A DNA stretch of 64,000 nt, from the NCBI RefSeq assembly GCF_963576615.1, contig NC_088714.1:41324072-41388071 (forward strand), read 5' to 3'. The translations under genes were made by a program, and so were the position numbers. Under the pieces are notes generated by a model. That model had not been told where the DNA came from. It searched no databases and saw nothing but the letters and a program-made list of their open reading frames with translations. Source of the DNA: Watersipora subatra (lineage: Eukaryota > Bryozoa > Gymnolaemata > Cheilostomatida > Watersiporidae). Positions 1 through 12,100 of this stretch are shown piece by piece (positions within the stretch are counted from its first letter, which is position 1; each line of letters opens with the position of its first letter).

Positions 1-574
1 TACGGCGGCTTGTTTTTGAGTTTTTAAAAGCTTGTAATCACATTTCCATATATTTGGCACCTACAACACAACAGAGTAAGACATGGTGAATCTTTTGATA
101 CCAAATAACCTAATGTGAATTTTGGTGCAAGTCAACCTTTAAGGAAGAGGACTGAGCCTTCACCGATGCAGAAGTCTGCCACGTGGAGTGTGGAGCCCGG
201 CTCCACTGGGGCCACAGTGCCTCCACTGGGGAGAGTGTGGTGGCCCATCACCAGGGCCCACGCCTAGCTAAACAGGATAGCTGACGCCAGGACAGGGCCA
301 AGCCTCGACTCGATAGACAACACGGCCCCCTGTAACACTTTGTTTGGGGAAGCACTAGCTTGAAGTAAACCATATCCTTCCCTGCGCTAAAATCCAAGTA
401 AAATAAGGAATATAATTATGTCCCTCCATTATGCTGAATGCTTGACCAATCAGCGTTTTTATAAAGACAGTAAAGTAATGTAAATTATGTTCTTCTACTA
501 AATAAAAAAAGAGTTGACTAGCTTAAGTACAAAATCTCTGACCCGAAGTAAACTAAAAGCAACTAGCCTCATAC
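1..574. other. Pyruvate kinase intron part with a GC-rich patch
   Basis: Intron downstream of exon h. No exon of pyruvate kinase was recognised here. A GC-rich stretch at about 160-330 contrasts with the AT-rich surroundings and may be a dispersed repeat; no family was recognised. Confidence 0.4.
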
Positions 575-705
575 CTTCCCGACGTCGTACACACAATGAT
601 GGCCTTGGCAAGACATCGCAGTGAAGCTTCAACAGCTGCCACTGCTGTCGTATGCGTCACATCGACCATGGTTGGTGCGAGATGCCTCAACTCATCAAAG
701 ATTAT
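575..705 (-). CDS. PK: Pyruvate kinase exon h (start of C-terminal domain)
   Basis: Acceptor TTGCAG at 711-706; donor GTATGAG at 574-568. The 131 bases encode [37 protein letters not shown] and VCTTSGR, which match the C-terminal domain up to the conserved SGR. The remaining exon or exons must lie left of base 1. Confidence 0.93.
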
Positions 706-3079
706 CTGCAACAGTCAACGTACCCGCTGTTTGGTATATTACGACATGTTTAGATAACTTGGCTGTGCCACACAAGCAGAAGAGAAGCTTACCTTGTGAA
801 AGAAGGCGGCTTCAGCTTCACGACAGATGCGATGCATCATTCTAAGTGAGTCTAGTGGGAAGTCTCCCTTGGCAGTCTCGCCGCTGAGCATAACGCAGTC
901 CGCACCATCTAAGACTGCATTGGCAACGTCACTCGCTTCAGCCCTTGTCGGCCGCGGCTTCTTTACCATCGACTCCAGCATCTAGAGAGAAGCTCACTAT
1001 GAAATACTCTATGGTAGTACAGCTGGTCGGCACTAGAGAATGAGCAACAACAAACACAGCTACCAGTTAACTGTTCCAGAAGGAGCACATACTAAAGGGT
1101 AAATGTTATAATAATGAGCACATGTTCCAGTATTTATATTATCTGATCATATCCACAGTAATTGAAATTATGGCAATTAGTGCTTTGCGATCCTTGGATG
1201 ACTGTGGTATTTCTGTTTTTCCCATTTATTTATTCCTATTCCAAATCTTGGCTTACTAAAAAGTAACTGTGACCTTAAAAAATTAACAAAATAGGACAGC
1301 TCGTAATAAACCAATTCAGAATCAACCAAATCTTTAAATATTTGAACCACAAGCTCTGATTCTACGCAAAAATTTATTGCTTTACACCACTACAACTATT
1401 TTTCTGTTACCATGAGCTAACTATTGTCCATGAACAATGTTTTCTCCATGTGATTGTTATTAAAAATTGTATCATAACAACTAGAGACCCATTGATTAAC
1501 AGTACTAATACCCTGGCAGGCCTCTGGTTTAATAATTATCTGCGCAATTATTGCAAAATGTGGGAAGCTGAACGACTGGCACACGTGGAAGCATGCCAGG
1601 CGGCCAACCTGAGCGTCATGGATTTAAATCCCGAACGATGAAATATTTTTCCCAACAGCCAAACAGCATCGAACCCGGCTCTTATTATAAGTAAGATTTG
1701 CTGACACGATATCAGTTCGTGATTTCATTTTCACTGATCACCTAATGTATCGTCTCCTTGGTAACTAAGTTTGAGTGATGAACTATGATTTAATGTGTCA
1801 AAATGGGGAAAGTTCAATTTAGCATAGAGATGATGAAATACACGTAAGCAGGTTGTCTCTAGTCTAGACAAAGATAAAACCAATGTATAATACACATGAC
1901 AGCGTGTCCTAGCCAGCGATGCCTAGATGCGTATTCTGTAAAGGAGCCCATAAAAGAGCTAATTGCCAGTGGCTAGTGTTTCCATGTGAGACAAACTTTG
2001 AGCTGATACCTGAGTGGCACAAATGACTGGTTTGCCAGCCACATTGCATTTACTTATCATCATCTTCTGCGCAAGAAAAACCTTCTCCGGGGGTATCTCA
2101 ATGCCAAGGTCACCTCTGGCTACCATGATACCATCAGCCTCTGCCAAAATTTCATCAAACCTGAAAAATGGCTTTTTTCTGTAGTATATAGAGCATCAGA
2201 CAATTGCACTAGCAGCTTGTAAGATTTTTGTCAGATCACAGGATGCTTTTACTCAATTAGTTATCCTTCATTTTTTTGTGACATCATTTTATCGTTGTCG
2301 GCCATCTTTATAGACAATTTTGTCGTTAGAAACACAAAGCTTTTGCAATGAATTTGTGAAAGCGATGCTTTTGTTTGCAATTTTTTTATTATAGTATCAA
2401 AACAACACCAAAAAGTATAGTAAATAAAAGAAAAACGATCGTTTTCTACAAATATGGCGGCTTTTTCGTGAACGAGCGTATGTGCAAACGGCTTGATAAC
2501 GTAAAAAAAACGATGGATTGCCATAATTCTTGTCATGGAAAATATTTATATAAAAGTTACGCTGAACACACTATTACAGTTGCCAATCAGAAACAAAGGT
2601 AACTACTGTCAAGAGCAATAAGGAACTTCACAGTATATTCGTGTTTGCGTTTTACTATAATGCAAACAGTGAAGGTATAAAAGGGAGGAGAAAGCACATT
2701 TGACACAAGAGATAACCAAGATCAACTACTTGCAAGCTTCTAAAATGAAAATGGACAAAAAATTAATGCAAAATTAATTTTTGTAAGTATGCAAATGCAT
2801 TAAAGTGTGAAAGCACTGATTAAAACCTTGAAACAAATGTTGTAGGCTGCAAATAAGAATTAACATCAACATTACCATAATGAATGCATACAAGCATGAA
2901 ACATCGTAGTTGGAAACCTTTCTGTTAATCATGTTTTGAAACAGTTGAATAAGTCAATGACACTTTCAGCAGCATTTAAACAAGTGGTGATTGGTCTATT
3001 TTCTAACCAATCTTTCAAAATCAGTAAGGCTATTGAGGTATTTGCAACATTTTCAAGTGCCTAAATATGCATATGCAAC

Positions 3080-3115
<36 letters not shown>

Positions 3116-6100
3116 TTTATGATTTATATTTGAATGTGCAATAACCGAAATCTGGAGAAATCAGGAAAAGATGTCCTAATAAACTGTTAAACTACTACAT
3201 ATCCTAATATACTGTTAGACTACTACATATTCTAATATACTGTTAGACTACTACATATTCTAATATACTGTTAGACTACTACATATTCTAATATACTGTT
3301 AGACTACTACATATCCTAATATACTGTTAGACTACAACATATCCTAATATACTGTTAGACGACTACATAACCTAATAAACTGTTAGACTACTACATATCC
3401 TAATATACTGTTAGACTACTACATATTCTAATATACTGTTAGACTACAACATATCCTAATAAACTGTTAGACTACTACATATCCTAATATACTGTTAGAC
3501 TACTACATATTCTAATATACTGTTAGACTACAACATATCCTAATAAACTGTTAGACTACTACATATCCTAATATACTGCTAGACTACTACATATTCTAAT
3601 ATACTGTTAGACTACTACATATTCTAATATACTGTTAGACTACTACATACCCTAATATACTGTTATACTACTACATATCCTAATATACTGTTAGACGACT
3701 ACATAACCTAATATACTGTTAGACTACTACATATCCTAATATACTGTTATACTACTACATATCCTAATATACTGTTAGACTACTACATATCCTAATATAC
3801 TGTTAGACTACTACATATCCTAATATACTGCTAGACTACTACATATCCTAATAAACTGTTAGACTACTACATATCCTAATATACTGTTAGACGACTACAT
3901 AACCTAATATACTGTTAGACTACTACATATCCTAATATACTGTTATACTACTACATATCCTAATATACTGTTAGACTACTACATATCCTAATAAACTGTT
4001 AGACTACTACATATTCTAATATACTGTTAAACTACAACATATTCTAATATACTGTTAGACTACAACATATCCTAATAAACTGTTAGTTTACTACATATCC
4101 TAATATACTGTTAGACTACTACATAACCTAATATACTGTTAGACTACTACATATCCTAATAAACTGTTAGACTACTACATATTCTAATATACTTTTAGAC
4201 TACAACATATTCTAATATACTGTTAGACTACAACATATCCTAATATACTGTTAGACTAGTGCATATCCTAATATACTGTTAGACTACTACATATCCTAAT
4301 ATACTGTTAGACTACTACATATTCTAATATACTGTTAGACTACCACATATTCTAATATACTGTTAGACTACTACATATTCTAATATACTGTTAGACTACT
4401 ACATATTCTAATATACTGTTAGACTACTACATATCCTAATATACTGTTAGACTACTACATATTCTAATATACTGTTAGACTACAACATATTCTAATATAT
4501 TGTTAGACTACAACATATCCTAATAAACTGTTAGACTACTACATATCCTAATATACTGTTAGACGACTACATAACCTAATATACTGTTAGACTACTACAT
4601 ATCCTAATATACTGTTATACTACTACATATCCTAATATACTGTTAGACTACTACATATCCTAATAAACTGTTAGACTACTACATATTCTAATATACTGTT
4701 AAACTACAACATATTCTAATATACTGTTAGACTACAACATATCCTAATAAACTGTTAGACTACTACATATCCTAATATACTGTTAGACTACTACATAACC
4801 TAATATACTGTTAGACTACTACATATCCTAATAAACTGTTAGACTACTACATATTCTAATATACTTTTAGACTACAACATATTCTAATATACTGTTAGAC
4901 TACAACATATCCTAATATACTGTTAGACTACTACATATCCTAATATACTGTTAGACTACTACATATTCTAATATACTGTTAGACTACCACATATTCTAAT
5001 ATACTGTTAGACTACTACATATCCTAATATACTGTTAGACTACTACATATTCTAATATACTGTTAGACTACCACATATTCTAATATACTGTTAGACTACT
5101 ACATATTCTAATATACTGTTAGACTACCACATATTCTAATATACTGTTAGACTACTACATATCCTAATATACTGTTAGACTACTACATATTCTAATATAC
5201 TGTTAGACTACCACATATTCTAATATACTGTTAGACTACTACATATCCTAATATACTGTTAGACTACTACATATTCTAATATACTGTTAGACTACTACAT
5301 ATTCTAATATACTGTTAGACTACTACATATTCTAATATACTGTTAGACTACTACATATTCTAATATACTGTTAGACTACTACATATCCTAATATACTGTT
5401 AGACTACTACATATTCTAATATACTGTTAGACTACAACATATTCTAATATATTGTTAGACTACAACATATCCTAATAAACTGTTAGACTACTACATATCC
5501 TAATATACTGTTAGACTACTACATAACCTAATATACTGTTAGACTACTACATATCCTAATATACTGTTAGACTACTACATATTCTAATATACTGTTAGAC
5601 TACTACATATCCTAATATACTGTTAGACTACTACATATCCTAATATACTGTTAGACTACTACATATTCTAATATACTGTTAGACTACCACATATTCTAAT
5701 ATACTGTTATACTACTACATATTTACATACTTTCGCACACCCTCGTGATTCTCAACTTTAGCAATGATTTTAATATCCTTTCCTTCCGGGCCAAGAAGCT
5801 CTCTGATCCTCTTAATTCCAGCTGCATCTCTTATAAAGGAGGCGAAAACCATATCAACCTGCAAGGGAGAGGAGAAGCCTGAGTGAATTCCATGATTAAT
5901 ATTGTGAAGTCAAATGCTCAGACAAGATTAATTTGAGGTAGAGAAGATGTTTGCTTAATCTACACAAGTAAACAAATTCCTAAACACATCAAAGAGTAAG
6001 AGAAGTTGAGAGGCATAGAAAAACTTACACAAGTTATAGCATTGCAGGCGCCACTATCTGACAGTTTAAAGTGACCAAATAGCCTACGTATAGGCATGCG

Positions 6101-9100
6101 TAGGTTAGACAACCAACCTTCTGCTCTACACCAAACTTGAGGTCTAAGATGTCTTTTTCTGAAACGGCTGGGAGGTCGACGGGAGTCTTGGGCAGGTTAC
6201 AGCCTTTTTTACTGCCTAATAACCCTCCATCTTCCACAGTGCACATCAGGTAGTCAGCACCTACGATTATCAAAGTTGAGTCAATCAGCTAAAGGCAATC
6301 AGGCAGTGCATAAAGAATAAATTATGTTGGTCACACAGACACCATTGAGTAAAGAGTTGTCTCACCAATTTCATCCACAACAAGACAAATCAGTCCGTCA
6401 TCCACATAGACAATACCGCCTTTAGACAGCACCTTCGTAATGTTTTTGTAGTCAATATAAATACATGACTCGTCACCGATATCGTAGTACTTCTCATCTG
6501 TCGTCAGTTTTATTTTGGCACCTCTTTCGAGGTTGATTTCAGCTGACCCACCCTGCAACAGAATTGGCATAGCATACTGAACCATGAAGAATATAATTCC
6601 CTGGTCTTTTAGTCGATCAGTCAGACTAACAGAGGGAAGACAAACCTCTATAGGTCTAAGCCAGAATGGCAACACAGTTCAAGCTTTGTTACATACAGGA
6701 GGTTAGGTTATGGCAATTAGTAAGATTAAATTAATGGAGCTGCTTACAGACCTCAAAGGCAAAAAAATGATTGTATTATTCACAGCGCCAGTGCTGTCAT
6801 TTTTAATTAACAAAATATATAGCAAATTATCTCTCAAACTTGAGAAGCTAAAATAAAAAACCCATTAGCAAGGTTTTGAGTGACTCATAATTATCAGTAT
6901 TTATACTCTCTCATTGTAGTTTACCAGTACCGACAATTTCGTGTGCCGTGAAAGATCGTCAGGTGCGCCGATAGAGCACAAATAACAATTATCTGCACAA
7001 TTTTTTCGAAGTACCTTAAAGAGGTTGATTAGTGAAGGTGTTCGCGTGTTTTACTACTAGGCTGAATGTCACAAAGTCGAGTAACATATCATGCAATATC
7101 TTATCTCAAGTCCTACTTAGTTTCTGACTGAGACGGATCGATCCGAGATTGTCAGGTGTGCCAATAGAGCACAGATAATAAGTATGCGTGAAACTATTCC
7201 GACATTCTGCAAGGCGAATGATAAACATGCCAACCTGCTAAACTGTAGGACACAAATTCAAATCCTGTATGATGCATGTTTTCTCGATCTCTATCCATGG
7301 CTTCAGACGCACAGACACAGCTTTTATTATAGTAAAGATTGTGGGATGAGTGAGAAAACCACAAGAGCAGATTGTCAATTATGAGTAAAACTGTCTGACA
7401 ATTAAACAAAGAGCGGCACAAAACTGCTAGAAGTTTGTAGCACAGTGCAGATTATTAACTTGGGGTTGCTTCAAAGCTGGCAACAAGACTACATCTATTT
7501 ATAAATTAATTGCTGTAGAATAAGAAGGGGAAACTCTACATTCACAGCTAGCTGCGCCCTAATTTGTATGTTTTATAACTGTCCTTTATAAGCTGGGCCA
7601 CTCACCTAAAATACAATCCCAATTTATGATTTTTTTTTATTAACTTTCCAATCTAGATTGAAGAATCTTAGTAATCCATAGGAAATCCACACAAAGCATG
7701 GGGCAAATGACAATCATACTAAATCCATCGTCATCAGAAGATTTGGTTGTAGAATCAGTCAAAGAAACTGAAGCTGACAAACTTGTTACGGAACAGCTTT
7801 GGGCTCAATCGAGTTTGGCTACACAAATAAAAACTACCATTTGATTAGACCACTGAATGCTAGCGAATGACATTTCTACATTTTTTCACTACCAGTTCAT
7901 TTTTGTTTATAGTCACCAAAATTTCAATCTCGAAAAAACAAAACAAAAAATTAAAACGCAACGTTAATTCCAAAAATAGCAATGTTTTTATCAAGTTTAG
8001 TTACCATAGATGACCCTTACTCTTAGCTATCGCACTAGCTAACCTTCTAATAGATGATCAGCTTTTTCATTTTATTTATGCACTATTGTTTATCGACTAA
8101 AACGTGCATCGCTTTGAACCTACCTGGCCGCTCCACTCTGAGCAAAATTCATCCCCTTCGAATGAGACCTGCACACCTTAGAAGCATCAGCTACGTTAGA
8201 CCGAAATTTGAGATCACCATTAGTGATGGAAGGGCCTTAGTGACCCGGCCCACAGGCTTCTTGCTAGCATTTCAGAACTGTTATTATTGGAGTTATGCAG
8301 TGGGTTGTATAATTTTCATTGCCCGTAATAATATAGCCATTGAAACCTTTCCAATGCAGCAGGCACAAAGCCGCTATTTTCATTATGTTTCACTTCTAAC
8401 ACATGACAGACCATAACACGCTTCTGGCTGTCAGCGTCTTACCTACCCCTTTGAGAAGGCCTGTCCTAATTTCTGGCCCTTTAGTATCAAGAGCAATGGC
8501 AGTCGGCCGAGGGTGATGGAACGAATCAACAGCCTCTCTAACATTAGCGATTGTCTCCGCATGATACTCATGGGTACCGTGAGAGAAATTCATCCTCGCT
8601 ATGTTCATTCCAGAGAGAATCATTTGCTGTAGCATGTCCACACTTCGGCAGACAGGCCCTAAGCGAAGAAACACAACAACACTATCAGAATATATGCAGC
8701 TGGTTGAAAGATATGCTGCTAGTGTTTAAAGGACTCCATTGCACAAACTTATTTGTATATCTCTAGTTATGTACATACAAACACCTCATCAAGATAACTA
8801 GTAACCTTGCAAGTCAAAAAACCTGGCATTCTTGCACCTCCACTTCAAGTTAATCATTTACACAGTGTCAGCGTGTCTACACACATACATGCATACACGC
8901 ACGCACACACACACGCACGTACACATACAAACGAGCCAGGGCGGCATGAACTTCTCAAAGGCAATGCTGGCGTTATGTATAATGGCATTATATATTGACA
9001 GTTGATAAGCTCCTTCAGCCTGCTCTTTCATTGTCCTTCATACTTTGACTCCAAAGTACGAAGACATAAATATACTATAGGATAGTTATATAGTAATATA

Positions 9101-12100
9101 TTACATATAATAATATATACATTAATGTGTACATATATATATACATATATAAGACACTTATATAATAATATATATACATCTACCTAACTATATAAATCTC
9201 AAAGTTTGTCTGTCGTCTGTCCAGCAATAGCTATCAAAATCTGGGAATGAACAATGCGCTGCGTACTGGATTTCAACTCACAAAGATTGTAACAGCAAGT
9301 TTGTAAACACGATCACCTCTACAAGGCTAAGCCGTTTTTAGCATTCCCATCACTCTTACCATATAGCGTATACCCTTTTCGCGATTGCACACGCTCAATT
9401 ATTAATTAATACAGTGCGCCCTCGAGTCACGATGCCCTACTATAACATTTTTTTCATCTATATGGAGCATGATGTTTTTTCTGTCTTCCCCATACGCGCT
9501 CAAAAAAATTTTTTTCGACTTGCTCTGCCATACGATATCAACAAAAAGTTCTCTTAAAATTTGGCAGTTGGTCCACTGATTACGACAAAATAACAAAAAT
9601 ATCGCCATGCTATTCACCAAAGTCCCTCCCACAACGCCTGAAAGAGATATACGTTGCTTGCTATCTTAGTTCAGCATTATTAATTATCTGTTACAGTGAA
9701 AACAACAAATTGAATTTTAGTTAAGTAATATACATACTAGAACATGGCTTTAAGTATGTGTTGTGTAAGCTAAATTTATTTAAGTTAAATTTAACGTTAA
9801 TGTTATGCATCTGTCTCAAAGGTAAGTAATCCCTATAGTACATACTGCACGTAGTACATTGTAATGTTACATTTTCTTTCAGATCATAAACACTAAATAC
9901 ACTAAAGTTACCATAGGGAGCAGGCCCGTATTCCCTGGAGCGGCGGGCCGGCTGAGCCGCCCCAACATTTTAGCGATTTTCAGCGGCTATGTACTACGAA
10001 TTGCAGTCTAAGTTCATTAACTTGGAATTTCCAACAACTAATATATTAGCAACTAGCGTTCGACATTGTCTTCGTGGTGGTCTCGCCAAATGAGTGATCT
10101 TGTGAGACTTTGTTAAGACTTGGAAACTGAACTTTACAGCTTATAGTGGGGTGTGAAGAAGACCCCCCAAACTGGTATTTTCCTTATCATAACTGAATTA
10201 AAACATCGACGAGGAGCGCTATAATGGGACAGGCGCATCTAAACAATATTCTAATATTACACATATATAAAGGTGTTGAAATAGGTACACAATCCGTTGT
10301 AAAATATTTCTGCCATGGACACATTGAAAGAACAAAAGCTATTGCAATAAAAAAGTAATAGCTCTTGTTCTGTCAATGTCCCTTACAGAAAACTGTAGTG
10401 TCATGAGTTTTATATCGTAATTCTATTATTGTTTGTTGAATAAAAAAAGTTTTGTCTTCCATGAACTATAAACAATATACAGTGAAACTCGGATAACTCA
10501 AACTTCAAGGGACCGAGCAAAAGTGTTCGAATTATCAGAGCGTTCAAGTTATCAGAGCACTGTCACAAGTCCTTGTATTTACTTATTTATTAGTAGATAC
10601 ATGTACATATACAATCTATAATATAAATCAAAAGCACAAATGGCTTGTTTCAAATTAAATGCTTCTAATGTAAAGTTTAAAACGTTTTTATCAAAAAGTA
10701 TAGAGATTTTTCTATCACTTGAGATTGGTTCGTTGTTTGAGGTGATGTTATTGCCAGGACATTTTTTAGATTGACATTGGCAAAACTTGATCGTTGTTGA
10801 AATGCTCAAAAGAAAAGACATCAGTATATATACAAACTATAATATAAATCAAAAGCACAAATGGCTTGTTTCAAATTAAATGCTTCTAATGCAAAGTTTA
10901 AAACGTTTTTATCAAAAAGTATAGAGATTTTTCTATCACTTGAGATTGGTTCGTTGTTTGAGGTGATGTTATTGCCAGGACGTTTTTTAGATTGACATTG
11001 GCAAAACTTGATCGTTGTTGAAATGCTCAAAAGAGAAGACATCTTTTTCTTTTGAGCGTTTTACCCACGATCAATTTTGCCGATTTTTCTTGAAGTTTAT
11101 GCAAAGATTACCTCACTCTACCTCGCTTCCGAAGGGCGATCGCTACGTGGATGTTTGGTATAAATCAAATTTCACCAAACCTTTAGAAAAGTCGTTGACA
11201 AAAATATTTTGCCGATGGTGGTAATAACGACGCTTATGAATTACAAAAAGTTGAGGTTTACCTCTATGGCTTGGAATAAAGTGATTTTCTAAAGCGATAG
11301 CAACCGTTTCGGTAGTCGTTGGGCAAAAAACAGTTCGAATTAACAGTGTTGAGTTCGAGCTATATAGAGCCATTTATCATTGCGTGGGAACGGACCAAGC
11401 AAATCCATTCAAGTTAACCATGTGTTCGCTATATCCGAGGGCGAGTTATCCATGTTTCACTGTACATGCATTTATGTGGATTTTGATGCTTACAATTGAT
11501 TCCATTTATGCATACTTTGAGGGTTGTTGATACTTAAAAGGGCCAGAGCTTCGAGGCGCTGCCCCGAACCCCATTGGGGGCTTATACCGCCCCCAAAAGC
11601 ACCAGGTGTTCATAACTAGTCGCCTAATATTTGCCACCTAACTTGCAACCAGGGAATACAGGCCTGATAGGGAGCTATGGTTACTAAGATTAGCATATTG
11701 TTCTGTTACTAATTTTTAATATGTACAGTACATATAACATTTTGATGATTTTTACCAGGGGGTGTTTGAATTAGATAATTACTATGGGTTTCTACACCAC
11801 TTTATACGATATTTTTGCTACAACACTGAAATGAATTAAAATCATATAACTGCATACCAAATAATTTTTCATTATAATTGTAGCAAAACAGACTTTGTTT
11901 AGCCATTACTTGCTAATTATTTCACATTTACATTTTTATACCTTTACGGTTGTTTTATTTTTTCTCTTTATTTATTTCAACAAAACATTCTTTTCATGAT
12001 ATGAAATTTGAAGATTACAGTTATTTGAAAACTTTCAGTTGTTTCATTTTTTCTCTTAAATTAATTGAACTGCACAAAAGTTGAATATGAAGTTTGAAAG

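Noticed and set aside
2668-2690. TATAAAAG box on the plus strand
   Set aside because: It lies in a pyruvate kinase intron with no gene start downstream; a chance TATA-like string.
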